Source: Candidatus Bipolaricaulota bacterium | Lineage (GTDB): Bacteria; Bipolaricaulota; Bipolaricaulia; UBA7950; UBA9294 | DNA length: 55,727 bases | Assembly: GCA_028277345.1 (NCBI GenBank) | Contig: JANQGM010000039.1 | Span: 1-55,727, forward strand | Direction of reading: 5' to 3' | Shown: piece by piece, positions 43,425 through 51,932 of the stretch | Position numbering within the stretch: position 1 is the stretch's first letter | How the letters are laid out: each line of letters opens with the position of its first letter | The notes under the pieces: model-generated | Databases searched by the model: none | Told to the model about the DNA's origin: nothing | The model's input: the letters and a program-made list of their open reading frames with translations, nothing else | Position numbers and translations under genes: made by a program

Positions 43425-44885
43425 ATGCGCGACTATACAACGCGGGCACTGGATGTGGCTCAAGGCAAAGGGGCAAGTTACGCCGATATACGGATCGTCC
43501 GGCGCGAGACCCAGGATATTTCCGTGAAGAACGGCATCGTGCAGACCCTTTCGCTGGATGATGATTTCGGATTTGGCGTGAGAGTGATTGCCAACGGGGC
43601 GTGGGGGTTTGCGAGCAGCAACCGATTGACTGAGGAAGAGATCGACCGTGTGGCCGCTCAAGCCGTGACGATCGCCAAGGCCAGCGCGCTGACCAAGGAC
43701 CGTGATGTGGAGATCGGTCCGGCGGAGGTTCATGTCGATTCCTATGCTACGCCGATGGAGATCGATCCCTTTGACATCTCTCTGGAAGACAAGATCGACG
43801 AGCTGATGTCGGCGGACAAGGAAGCGCGTAGCGTCACAGGCTTGGCGATGGCGCAGAGCACCATGGGGTTTCTGCGCGAAACTAAAACCTTCGCGAGTTC
43901 CGAGGGCAGCTTCATTGAGCAGACGCTGGTTGAGTCGGGTCTCGGGATAACGGTCCACGCGGTCTCCGAGGGCGAGATGCAACAGCGGTCGTATCCCAAT
44001 TCATTCGGACGGCATCAAGGAACGGCCGGGTATGAATTCATCAAGAAATGGGACCTCCCCGGGCATGCACGGGGCGCGGCCGAGGAGGCCGTCGCGCTTC
44101 TGTCGGCGCCGCAATGCCCAAGCAAGACGACGACGTTGATTCTCGATGGCCCTCAGCTGGCCCTGCAGGTTCATGAATCGTGTGGTCATCCCATCGAACT
44201 GGATCGGGTTTATGGCACTGAAGCGGCGTTCGCTGGAACCAGCTTCTTGACGCCTGAAAAGCTCGGCAACTTCCGCTATGGCTCGGAGGTCGTCAATCTG
44301 GTCGCGGATGCAACGACGCCGACCGGGCTTGGGACCTATGGATACGATGACGAAGGCGTGCCGGCGCAACGAACGGATATCGTGAAAAACGGCGAATTCG
44401 TCGGATATCTGACCTCGCGTGAAACCGCGAGTCAGCTTCGCAAGACGCATCCCGAAGCGCCGGAGCGATCGAATGGAACCATGCGAGCGGATGGCTGGAA
44501 TCGAGTTCCCATTGTGCGAATGAATAACGTCAGCCTTCTTCCCGGAGAGCCGACGCTCGACGAACTCATTGCCGATACCGACGACGGCATCTACATGCTG
44601 ACGAATAAATCGTGGTCGATTGATGACAAGCGGCTGAACTTTCAGTTTGGGACCGAGCTTGCCTATGAGATCAAAAACGGCAAACTGGGCCAGATGGTGA
44701 AGAATGCCACCTATACCGGCATGACCCCTCAGTTCTGGGGAGGGTGTGACGCGGTTTGCAACGTCGGCCATTGGCATGTTTGGGGAACGCCCAATTGTGG
44801 GAAAGGCCAGCCGATGCAAACGGCACATACCGGTCACGGGACCGCGCCGGCGCGTTTTAGGAACGTGCAAATCGGCATCATGTAG
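43425..44885 (+). CDS. tldD: TldD metalloprotease
   Basis: The 486-aa protein has the zinc-binding HExxxH as HESCGH (H250, E251, H255) and the C-terminal segment GTPNCGKGQPMQTAHTGHGTAPARF with the conserved cysteine expected as third ligand. It forms a heterodimer with TldE, encoded immediately upstream (Shine-Dalgarno GAGAGGAGG). The pair degrades unfolded peptides fed through a narrow channel. A terminator follows. Confidence 0.94.
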   Translation: MRDYTTRALDVAQGKGASYADIRIVRRETQDISVKNGIVQTLSLDDDFGFGVRVIANGAWGFASSNRLTEEEIDRVAAQAVTIAKASALTKDRDVEIGPAEVHVDSYATPMEIDPFDISLEDKIDELMSADKEARSVTGLAMAQSTMGFLRETKTFASSEGSFIEQTLVESGLGITVHAVSEGEMQQRSYPNSFGRHQGTAGYEFIKKWDLPGHARGAAEEAVALLSAPQCPSKTTTLILDGPQLALQVHESCGHPIELDRVYGTEAAFAGTSFLTPEKLGNFRYGSEVVNLVADATTPTGLGTYGYDDEGVPAQRTDIVKNGEFVGYLTSRETASQLRKTHPEAPERSNGTMRADGWNRVPIVRMNNVSLLPGEPTLDELIADTDDGIYMLTNKSWSIDDKRLNFQFGTELAYEIKNGKLGQMVKNATYTGMTPQFWGGCDAVCNVGHWHVWGTPNCGKGQPMQTAHTGHGTAPARFRNVQIGIM

Positions 44886-44930
44886 CTGAACCACGGGCTC
44901 TATCGCAATCGAACAGAGGGTCGTTGAATA

Positions 44931-44963
44931 GGGAGGGCGAAACCTGCGTTTCGCCCTCTTTTG
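44931..44963 (+). terminator. intrinsic terminator after tldD
   Basis: A perfect 10-bp stem GAGGGCGAAA (44933-44942) / TTTCGCCCTC (44949-44958) with a 6-nt loop is followed by TTTTG. Confidence 0.92.
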
Positions 44964-45006
44964 TCTGGAAATAGGGTAGACTAAGGCTAAAGGAGGCGAT
45001 GCCAGG

Positions 45007-45672
45007 ATGACTTCGTGGGTTGCTCTCCGCGAAGGCTTGGACGCGTTCATCGGACGCTTCCCGATCCTGATGGGGGCGTGGCTGGTCATCGCTCTTCTTC
45101 AGCAGGGGATTGATCTACTTGTTCCGGAGTCGCTGGCCGGTGTCGAGGTCTTGATTTCCATTGTGATCTTGGCTCCGTTATATGCCGGGCAGCATCGATT
45201 GGCCTTGAAGGCTGTACGAGGCGAACGAGCCGAGTTTCGCGAGCTATTCTGGGCGACGAGGTACTGGGGCCCTCTCCTTTTTGCCTACGTCCTTGTCTGC
45301 CTTCTCACAGCTCTCGGACTGATCTTCCTCATCGTTCCCGGCGTGATTCTTGCCCTTGGTTATACCTTCGTGCTCATTCGATTTACGGATCCGTCGTGTG
45401 AGCATCGAGCGAAGCGGGCGACGGAGGCGATGAGAGAGAGCCTGGAGATGACGAAAGGATATCGAGGTGTCCTATTTGGCATTGGATTTCTTCTTCTTAT
45501 CCCGGTGTTTGTGTTGGCCATCCTCTTTTGGATATCGGTGCAAAATCCTGATTTTCCTCAATGGGTTCTCGAAGTGGTGAGCCTGTTCAGTGGAGCGCTC
45601 TTCCTGGGCCCCGTGCAAGCGACCAGCTTCATGGTGGTGTACGACCACGCCCTCAAACACCCAAGAGGCTAG
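45007..45672 (+). CDS. multi-span integral membrane protein (DUF975/YciC-like)
   Basis: A 221-aa protein with five or six hydrophobic segments (about 15-32, 47-62, 80-112, 150-175, 185-210). The pattern, including ALGLIFLIVPGVILALGYTFVLIRF, matches the general DUF975/UPF0259 group of unknown function. ATG 45007 has AAAGGAGG ten bases upstream; a nearer ATG at 44999 opens a three-codon frame and is likely unused. Confidence 0.8.
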   Translation: MTSWVALREGLDAFIGRFPILMGAWLVIALLQQGIDLLVPESLAGVEVLISIVILAPLYAGQHRLALKAVRGERAEFRELFWATRYWGPLLFAYVLVCLLTALGLIFLIVPGVILALGYTFVLIRFTDPSCEHRAKRATEAMRESLEMTKGYRGVLFGIGFLLLIPVFVLAILFWISVQNPDFPQWVLEVVSLFSGALFLGPVQATSFMVVYDHALKHPRG

Positions 45673-45820
45673 GCGTTCGTTTCTTCGAAAGGAATTGTCT
45701 TTCATTCATGACGCACGTGTCCGTCGCCCGGCGTTCCGATGGGAAGCTGGAGTCGAACGCCCTTCTGCAGGCCTCATCCCTGAGCGTGCTAGCGTGGGAG
45801 ATGGAGATCGGGAGGCGGAG

Positions 45821-46117
45821 ATGAAGATTGCTTGGGGCACGATTCAAATGGTATCTCTTATTGGAATGCTGTTAATCTGCTTTAATGGCGGGTTGCAGTA
45901 CGGGACGGGCACCTACTCGGAAAACCCCGACTCAGTGGTAGAGCTGGAACAAACCTGGGGAGCGCCCTCTCGAATTGTGACGGCGGACCAGCTTGGGTTC
46001 TCTGAAGGCCATTTCGAGGATGTCGAGATTTGGGTCTATGACGAGGCCGACCGGTATGTTATCGTTCGAAGCTCATCGGTTGTCGCGGTCAAGGAAGGCC
46101 GATTCGAACGATCCTGA
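45821..46117 (+). CDS. small membrane-anchored or exported hypothetical protein
   Basis: A 98-aa protein with one N-terminal hydrophobic helix (about 9-24) and an acidic remainder, LEQTWGAPSRIVTADQLGFSEGHFEDVEIWVYDEADRYVIVRSSSVVAVKEGRF, that resembles small outer-membrane-assembly-like (SmpA/BamE) beta folds, but this is weak. GGAG precedes ATG 45821. No function can be assigned. Confidence 0.65.
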   Translation: MKIAWGTIQMVSLIGMLLICFNGGLQYGTGTYSENPDSVVELEQTWGAPSRIVTADQLGFSEGHFEDVEIWVYDEADRYVIVRSSSVVAVKEGRFERS

Positions 46118-46127
46118 TGCTTCTGGA

Positions 46128-46772
46128 CTAGCTTTCCTCCTGATAGACTCCCTGGTACTTGGGAGGCATGAGATCGGCAACATGGCGCATGATAACGTCG
46201 GCGATCTGCTGGCGGTCGCTCCTCCCCAGCTTTCCTTCAGTTGGAGTTAGCGTAAAGGCCTTGCCGACTCGGAAATGAAAGTCCGTCCGGCGAAGTCGCT
46301 TTGCGTTTTCCAACACATGCTCAATACCCCAGAACGCCATGGGGATGATGGGGCAGTGAGACTTGAGGGCAAGCAGGCTGACCCCGGGGTTAGCTCGCGC
46401 CAGTTTTCCATCGTGACTTCGCGTCCCTTCGGGCATGATGCCGAGGATGCCGCCGTCCGCCAGCACCTTCAGAGACGTACGAAACGCGGCCATATCGGAT
46501 TCTCCGCGCTTGATGGGAATGGACTCCCATTGGTCGAGCATCCATCCGAGAAGGCGATGTTCCCATGACTCCGCCTTGGCCAGCGTGCGGATTCGGCGTG
46601 GGCGCAACAGAGTTCTCAATACAGGGAATTCGAAGCCTGTTACATGATTGGATATCAGTAGAAATGGCCCATGGCGAGGCATGTGTTCCAGGCCAGAGGC
46701 ATGGATGCGGAACAATGATTTGGTTACCGCAACAGCCACGGCATCAAGTACCCCACGTCCGAGAGTGCCCAT
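46128..46772 (-). CDS. PlsC-like 1-acylglycerol-3-phosphate acyltransferase
   Basis: The 214-aa protein has the lysophosphatidate acyltransferase layout: motif I in ISNHVTGFEFP, motif III MPEGTRSHDGKL and a motif IV-like region at PIIPMAFWG. In motif I the catalytic HX4D reads HX4E (H-V-T-G-F-E), an uncommon substitution. It abuts the diacylglycerol-kinase-like gene without a gap, and both concern phosphatidate. Confidence 0.85.
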   Translation of the reverse strand: MGTLGRGVLDAVAVAVTKSLFRIHASGLEHMPRHGPFLLISNHVTGFEFPVLRTLLRPRRIRTLAKAESWEHRLLGWMLDQWESIPIKRGESDMAAFRTSLKVLADGGILGIMPEGTRSHDGKLARANPGVSLLALKSHCPIIPMAFWGIEHVLENAKRLRRTDFHFRVGKAFTLTPTEGKLGRSDRQQIADVIMRHVADLMPPKYQGVYQEES

Positions 46773-47699
46773 CTAGCGGGCTCCTTGATGGGCGATAATC
46801 TGGATGGCTTGCGGGATGATGTTGACCGTGAGCTTGACACCGTCCGTACACAGGGTCTCTCCATCAGCATGGGCCGGCAGAACGCCCTCGACAGCTGTAA
46901 CGCTGAGTTGCTGGGTTTGACCGTCTGAAATGGCTGGGTGTTCGAACTGAGTTCCCTTCGTGAATTTGAGCAACAGGGCGAGGATTCTGGGGCGGCTGAC
47001 TTGCCGGGCAATGCACAAGTCAAGGAACCCGTCATCCGGACGCCCATAGGGAGCCATCATGAAGCCTCCTCCCATTCGGGAACCGTTCATAATCGAGACC
47101 ATCAGGGCATGAAGGTTCATGGGCTGGCCGTCGAACTCCAAGCGAACGAGGGGCGCCTTGAAGAACAGAAAAATCGTCTGAAGCGCCGCGACGAAGTAGC
47201 CGATGAATCCCCGTAGATGCTTGAAGCGCGCTGCGACAAAGCCAACGACCGCATCGAAGCCGATTCCGATTCCGTTTCCGAAGTACCGGCCATCGGGATA
47301 GTTGCCGCCGAATACCTGGCCGACATCGACAATGCGGCGCTGATCCTCTGCCAGACACGTACAGCCCTCATTCCAGTTCGTTGGGATTCCCATACCGAAC
47401 GCCAGATCGTTGCCTCTTCCGACACAGAGGATCCCGAGCGCGGCAGTATGGCCAGACGCCTTGGCGCGCATGAGTCCGTTGAGAACCTCGTTGGCGGTTC
47501 CATCTCCGCCGACGGCAACAACGATCTCTGCCTCTTCTGCCGCCTCCTCTGCCAATTCAACGGCGTGCCAAGGGCGCTCCGTGCAAACGACATCGTAGTC
47601 AAGACCGAGTGAACGAAGCGATCGTTCGATGTTTTGGAGTTCTTCTCCAGCTGTGCCCCCACCGGCGGCTGGATTCACAATCAAGCGATACCTAGCCAT
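46773..47699 (-). CDS. diacylglycerol/sphingosine-type lipid kinase (DagK family)
   Basis: The 308-aa protein has the DAGK catalytic domain: NPAAGGG near the start, VGGDGTANEVLNGLM (ATP-binding GGDGT), GRGNDLAFGMGI, and the C-terminal GVLPAHADGETL. It phosphorylates diacylglycerol or a related lipid, yielding substrate for the adjacent PlsC-like enzyme or its neighbours. The start codon giving MARYRLIVNPAAGGG is used; a GTG reading 57 bases upstream adds 19 atypical residues. Confidence 0.88.
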   Translation of the reverse strand: MARYRLIVNPAAGGGTAGEELQNIERSLRSLGLDYDVVCTERPWHAVELAEEAAEEAEIVVAVGGDGTANEVLNGLMRAKASGHTAALGILCVGRGNDLAFGMGIPTNWNEGCTCLAEDQRRIVDVGQVFGGNYPDGRYFGNGIGIGFDAVVGFVAARFKHLRGFIGYFVAALQTIFLFFKAPLVRLEFDGQPMNLHALMVSIMNGSRMGGGFMMAPYGRPDDGFLDLCIARQVSRPRILALLLKFTKGTQFEHPAISDGQTQQLSVTAVEGVLPAHADGETLCTDGVKLTVNIIPQAIQIIAHQGAR

Positions 47700-47790
47700 T
47701 CGATACCATCCCTTACCTAGCGTCTTGGGATTGTACAGCGTTGAACCTGAAACCACGAGATCGCGCGCGGCCTTTTTAGAGAGGGAGGGA

Positions 47791-47819
47791 TTGATTCTAT
47801 TGCCGTCTCGTGTTATCCT
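47791..47819 (+). promoter_or_regulatory. promoter with short leader, upstream of 47838 gene
   Basis: TTGATT (47791-47796), a 17-bp spacer and TATCCT (47814-47819). The expected start is about 47826, giving a 12-nt leader without a Shine-Dalgarno before ATG 47838. Confidence 0.5.
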
Positions 47820-47837
47820 ATAACCTTAGATGAGATC

Positions 47838-48956
47838 ATGTCTTCACTTAGACGATATAACTACGCCTTCGCCTGGACATGCTTGATGGGCGGAGGCTTG
47901 ATTCTGATAAGCCTCGCGTGCTTTACGCTCCTTGTTGTTGCACAGTGGCAGTTCGAGGGCGAATGGGTGATCAGTCCATCAGCATCACGGATCTGCGACG
48001 TTGAGGTCGATGTGGAAGTGACGTGGATCGACCTTCCCTGGAGTGCGTCGTTGCGGACGCAGCTTGAATCTGAGGAATGGAAGAAACAGACCGCTGGTTT
48101 TGAATGGTCCCACGGGGAATTTGCGCTGGACTCCAGCGTCGTTTTCGAGCCCTCGAAGGGGCGGTTCAAAGAATGGAAAACGAAGCTTGAGACGCACGTT
48201 GGTGGTTGGAAGATCGACCTCACATCGAAGATCACGCGGACATCGGATTGGTTCAGCATCGACGCGGAATGGTCTTCAGATGGTTGCAAACTCGATACGC
48301 GATTTCGTTGGCGCTGTCCATCGAGTGAATGTGGGTTCACGTTCTATGACGTTGACTGTGAGGTGGAGTGGGTGCTACGCGATGTCGAACTATCTATTGA
48401 AGGAACGTTTACGGACGAAGGCTTCGACGAACTGGTGATCGAGGTGGAGAATTGGGAAATCGAAGCGATTCCCGGGCTGATGGTCGACATTGAGATGACG
48501 CGCTGGGTGGATGGCTATGAGGTTGAGATAGCCCCGACCTTTGAAGGGACGATCACATCTTGCATAGCCTTCGAAGGCCGCCTTCTGAATACCTTGGCAT
48601 GGCGACGTTTTGGCGGTGGGGTGCTTGACGAATGGACCCTCGACTGTGAGGTATCGTCTTGGACGATCGAAGCCACCGCATACTTGACTGAAGAGGCCTT
48701 GCCGTCCGATGACGCTCGCTTTGTTTTGGAAGTCGAGAGGGACATCGCGCTGGGGACGACCTGTGATATGACGATCGGATGGGAAGGGCGGTATCACCAC
48801 GACGAAACAGGAGATTTCGGACTTGCCACTGTGGAGGGATGCATTGAGATCGAGCGGCCCCAATCCGCTGTAACCCTGGGATACGTTTGGGATGTCGAAG
48901 ACTCGCGTCTGGAAGAAATTACCCTTGAGTTCGAATGGGACGGCGATAGATCTTGA
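47838..48956 (+). CDS. secreted or membrane-anchored Trp/Glu-rich beta protein
   Basis: A 372-aa protein with one N-terminal hydrophobic segment (about 16-36) then alternating polar/aromatic beta strands very rich in Trp, Glu and Asp, with cysteines at start-of-strand positions such as CDVEVDVEVTW, CEVEWVL, CEVSSWTIEA and CIEIERP. The strand pattern suggests several similar beta sheets or a large barrel-like domain, perhaps internal repeats. I do not recognise the family. The strong acidity suggests cation binding or a surface protein. Confidence 0.65.
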   Translation: MSSLRRYNYAFAWTCLMGGGLILISLACFTLLVVAQWQFEGEWVISPSASRICDVEVDVEVTWIDLPWSASLRTQLESEEWKKQTAGFEWSHGEFALDSSVVFEPSKGRFKEWKTKLETHVGGWKIDLTSKITRTSDWFSIDAEWSSDGCKLDTRFRWRCPSSECGFTFYDVDCEVEWVLRDVELSIEGTFTDEGFDELVIEVENWEIEAIPGLMVDIEMTRWVDGYEVEIAPTFEGTITSCIAFEGRLLNTLAWRRFGGGVLDEWTLDCEVSSWTIEATAYLTEEALPSDDARFVLEVERDIALGTTCDMTIGWEGRYHHDETGDFGLATVEGCIEIERPQSAVTLGYVWDVEDSRLEEITLEFEWDGDRS

Positions 48957-49055
48957 GAATGCGGCGATGAACAACGGCATCTTTCCCCCTCCACTGAGTG
49001 ATGATGCGGAGTTGGATGTTCCCTTACTTTGGGCGAAGATGGCGTCGGAGGAAGC

Positions 49056-49442
49056 ATGCCACATCTACCTGATCGCCCAGGATTGGCCGAGTACCAATCG
49101 TATGTTGAACAACTCGAAGTGGAACGTGGATTCGCCCATCAGTCACCTCGCGATAAATGTCTGCTGCTGGGAGAGGAGCTAGGGGAGTTGTTTAAGGCGA
49201 TTCGCAAGGCGGAAGGACTTGCCATCGACGCGACATCGTCAGTCGGTTCCGTTGCCGAGGAACTGGCCGATGTCTTCATCTATCTCTGCGCGATCGCCAA
49301 CCGGTACCACATTGATCTGGAATCGGCGTTTCGCGAGAAAGAAGCCCTCAATCACCAGCGCTCCTGGGCGGTCCAAGAGGGCCTCTTTGATACGGCGAAA
49401 GCGCCCGCTGATGAAGGGGGAACGGATGACCAAGATCGTTGA
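49056..49442 (+). CDS. MazG-like nucleotide pyrophosphohydrolase
   Basis: A 128-aa all-alpha NTP-PPase with the family metal residues in LGEELGELFKAIRK (E40, E41, E44) and AEELADVFIYLCAIANRY (E69, D72). Such proteins hydrolyse non-canonical or stress nucleotides (dUTP, dCTP, ppGpp-like). ATG 49056 follows GGAGG. Its end overlaps the GNAT gene by 17 bp. Confidence 0.85.
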   Translation: MPHLPDRPGLAEYQSYVEQLEVERGFAHQSPRDKCLLLGEELGELFKAIRKAEGLAIDATSSVGSVAEELADVFIYLCAIANRYHIDLESAFREKEALNHQRSWAVQEGLFDTAKAPADEGGTDDQDR

Positions 49443-50046
49443 GCTTGCTTCTGTTGAACGCGAACGGGCGGTCGATGCGCTCGTGAGCGCCTTTGAGGAG
49501 GATGTGATGTGGCGGGGGTTGCTTCCTTCGGAGGAGGAGCGCAAGCGCGTCATGCCCGCCCTATGGCGAGGCGTTCTCGCCTATTGCCGGCACTATGGCC
49601 GCGTGTATACGACAGAGCGTGCGATGGGGGTTTCGGCGTGGACAGCGCCCGGATACGCGCGACCTACGCTATGGCGGGTGGTGCGAACGCGATTTCTTCT
49701 GATGCAATCCGTACGGCTGATGGCACGAGATTCTCGAAGTCGCTTCATGGCCATCATGAAGCAGATTGACGCGTTGCACGTACGCCTGCAACCGGACCCG
49801 CATTGGTACCTCTGGGCGCTTGGCGTTCGGCCTGAACATCAACGCCAGGGCCTTGGGGCCGCGCTGCTGGAGCCGGTGCTAGAACGAGCGGCAGAAGAGG
49901 CGACGCCGTGTTATCTGGAAACCGAAACTGAAACCAACGTGCGGTTTTATGGGAAACAGGGATTCGATGTCGTTCATGAGGAAGCGTTCGACGAGGCGGG
50001 GTTCCGGCTGTGGTTCATGCGAAAGCCGCCTTCGGGAACGGGGTAG
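49426..50046 (+). CDS. GNAT-family N-acetyltransferase
   Basis: The 206-aa protein has motif A LGVRPEHQRQGLGAALLEPVLERA and the terminal NVRFYGKQGFDVV typical of GNATs. The N-terminal part is family-variable. ATG 49426 with a GGGGG Shine-Dalgarno lies inside the MazG-like gene, so the pair is coupled. Substrate unknown. Confidence 0.85.
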   Translation: MTKIVELASVERERAVDALVSAFEEDVMWRGLLPSEEERKRVMPALWRGVLAYCRHYGRVYTTERAMGVSAWTAPGYARPTLWRVVRTRFLLMQSVRLMARDSRSRFMAIMKQIDALHVRLQPDPHWYLWALGVRPEHQRQGLGAALLEPVLERAAEEATPCYLETETETNVRFYGKQGFDVVHEEAFDEAGFRLWFMRKPPSGTG

Positions 50047-50058
50047 GAGGACGCCGCT

Positions 50059-50808
50059 ATGTGGGGCCGTTGTCACGGGTTTGTGATCGGACTTCTGTTG
50101 CTGGGAAGCGTCTCGACTGGCGCCTTAGCAGATTTGACAGGCTTCACCATTGGCGTCTATATCGATGATGGAGCACACCCTTCCTGCTCCGGCTCAGCCA
50201 AGGCGATGTTCCGGTGGATGGGGCTTTCGGTTCTCAACATCGATGCGGAGACCTTCAATGTGGGCGTCTTGGAGGGAATCGACATGGTCTATTTCCCCGG
50301 AGGATCCTCTCCGCCGTACATCGAGAAGATGTCGAGCGAGGGAAAAGCGGCGCTTGTTGAAGCGGTGCAGGAGGGCATGCTTTACATCGGAACCTGCGCC
50401 GGAGCGATGTTTGCGGCGGAGGTTCAAGAGTGGGAAGGGTACAGGTATTCCGAGGGACAGCTTGGCGTCTTCCTTGGGGACGCGGTTGGCCCGGCGCCCG
50501 GCATCTGTCGACCCGATGAGGAAACGTGCAGGACCGCACTTCGTGTCAATCCTGATCACGACATCGCTGCAGGCCTTGTGTCGCCCTTTCTAGCCACCTA
50601 CTACAACAGCCCCTTTCTACGCGCGACAGAGTCCTCGGAAACGCACGTCCTGGCAGACTATGTGACAACGGGCGAACCTGCGGTTGTTGCGCAACGCCGC
50701 GACAAGGGATGGGTTCTTCTTACAGGTCCCCATCCGGAATGGAACCGGGGGGCGGCGTGGGATTTCATGCGAGAATCCATCCGGTGGTGTCTTGAGCGAT
50801 CCGGCTAG
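50059..50808 (+). CDS. exported class I glutamine-amidotransferase-like protein (BPL_N type)
   Basis: The 249-aa protein has a signal peptide (about 1-24, cut near ALA-D) and an alpha/beta domain with the nucleophile elbow YIGTCAGAMFAA (C113) and a later HPEW. This resembles the biotin-protein-ligase N-terminal GATase1 group and DJ-1/PfpI relatives. A usual third acid is not evident. An exported GATase-like enzyme is odd; substrate and reaction are unknown. Confidence 0.75.
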   Translation: MWGRCHGFVIGLLLLGSVSTGALADLTGFTIGVYIDDGAHPSCSGSAKAMFRWMGLSVLNIDAETFNVGVLEGIDMVYFPGGSSPPYIEKMSSEGKAALVEAVQEGMLYIGTCAGAMFAAEVQEWEGYRYSEGQLGVFLGDAVGPAPGICRPDEETCRTALRVNPDHDIAAGLVSPFLATYYNSPFLRATESSETHVLADYVTTGEPAVVAQRRDKGWVLLTGPHPEWNRGAAWDFMRESIRWCLERSG

Positions 50809-50853
50809 CTGTCAATGCGGGAGCCCTTCAAGCAAGGGCGAAGGAGGAAGCGA

Positions 50854-51261
50854 GTGAGCGACCTGACGAAGCTGTCTGGAGCCTCGTTGGATACCGTCAT
50901 CGTCTTTACGACGCAGATGGAGGCGTTGGCCGAGTTCTACCGGAGCGGACTGGCGTTGGCGCCTTTCGAGCGCTTGCCTGGGCATCTTGGTCAACAGGTT
51001 GGCAACGCCTACGTGGGGTTCGATCACATTCCTGAAGATGCGAATCAATCGAAGGAATCCAATACCGAGAAATCGTTCGGGGCGACTCCTTGGTTCACGG
51101 TAGAGAATCTTGATGCGACGTTCGAGCGTTTCGTCAACCTGGGCGCGCGCATTCGCACGCCTCCTGCCGACGTCCCCTGGGGCGCTCGGTTGGCCTCGTT
51201 GTACGATCTGGACGGCAATCTGTTCGGGCTTGCGCAACGAAAGGACGAAACTCACGAATGA
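50854..51261 (+). CDS. VOC superfamily (glyoxalase/bleomycin-resistance-like) protein
   Basis: The 135-aa vicinal-oxygen-chelate fold protein has DTVIVFTTQMEALAEFYRSGLAL at the start and PPADVPWGARLASLYDLDGNLFGLAQ at the end. GTG 50854 is chosen because AAGGAGG lies six bases upstream; an earlier ATG at 50815 lacks one. Its stop overlaps the methyltransferase start (ATGA). Function could be metabolite isomerisation or drug sequestration. Confidence 0.8.
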   Translation: MSDLTKLSGASLDTVIVFTTQMEALAEFYRSGLALAPFERLPGHLGQQVGNAYVGFDHIPEDANQSKESNTEKSFGATPWFTVENLDATFERFVNLGARIRTPPADVPWGARLASLYDLDGNLFGLAQRKDETHE

Positions 51262-51845
51262 CGGACGATAGACTCACCGCGCTGGGATTGAGGCCCGGCG
51301 ATCGTGTCCTGGACATTGGTTTTCGTGCGATTGATGCGCTTCGGGCATTTCAGGGCGCGGTGGGTCCCGACGGACATGTGACCGGCGTCGATTTGGATTC
51401 CAGCGCTGTTTCGAGCGCCTGTGAGACGATCCGAGAGCAGGCATGGTCCGGCCTTCATGCGGTAGAAGGATCCGTCACGAATCTGCCGTTTGAGGACGGC
51501 TCATTTGATCTCGTTCTCTGCAGGGGCGTCCTTCACGAGGTGCGAAACGTGGGGCGCGCACTCGATGAAATTGCGCGCGCCATGACACTGGATGGACGGC
51601 TCACCATCGTAGATTTCACGCGATTCTCCCGCATGCAATTTGCGCGCTATCGCTTCGGGCATCGACTGCTCAAAACACCCTGCCTCGATGTCCGACCCGG
51701 ATTCCGGCGCAAACAGCTTTGCCGCCTCCTCAAGCGGCATGGATTCCGAGAGGCGCATTATGAAGTCTTGGATTCGCCGTGGAGAATGGGATTCATCCAA
51801 TGTCCCACATTCCTGCAGCGCGCGGATCGCGTTCTCTCCCCGTGA
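51258..51845 (+). CDS. class I SAM-dependent methyltransferase-like protein
   Basis: A 195-aa Rossmann-fold protein resembling UbiE-type methyltransferases: VLDIGFRAIDALRAFQGAVG at motif I, GHVTGVDLDSSAV (acidic ribose-binding D), LPFEDGSFDLVLCRGVLHEV. The usual GxGxG glycines of motif I are replaced (GFRAIDA), so SAM binding may be weak or altered. It overlaps the VOC gene by 4 bp. Substrate unknown. Confidence 0.8.
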   Translation: MTDDRLTALGLRPGDRVLDIGFRAIDALRAFQGAVGPDGHVTGVDLDSSAVSSACETIREQAWSGLHAVEGSVTNLPFEDGSFDLVLCRGVLHEVRNVGRALDEIARAMTLDGRLTIVDFTRFSRMQFARYRFGHRLLKTPCLDVRPGFRRKQLCRLLKRHGFREAHYEVLDSPWRMGFIQCPTFLQRADRVLSP

Positions 51846-51873
51846 GGCGCAGGATACTTCTTCCTTCTAGTTC

Positions 51874-51902
51874 TTGATAGTTTTTCTCCGATATACCAAA
51901 AT
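51874..51902 (+). promoter_or_regulatory. possible promoter of the Na/Pi cotransporter gene
   Basis: TTGATA (51874-51879), a 17-bp spacer and CAAAAT (51897-51902), 30 nt before the ATG at 51933. The -10 match is partial. Confidence 0.4.
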
Positions 51903-51932
51903 CGATAACGAGTGGTCATCTCGGGGGGATGC

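Noticed and set aside
44999..45009. Three-codon leader ATG-CCA-GGA-TGA before the membrane protein
   Set aside because: The Shine-Dalgarno is only a few bases from this ATG, too close for normal initiation; the gene start at 45007 has the right spacing.
48892..49182. Frame between the beta protein and the MazG-like gene
   Set aside because: It overlaps both neighbours in a different phase and has no homology signal.
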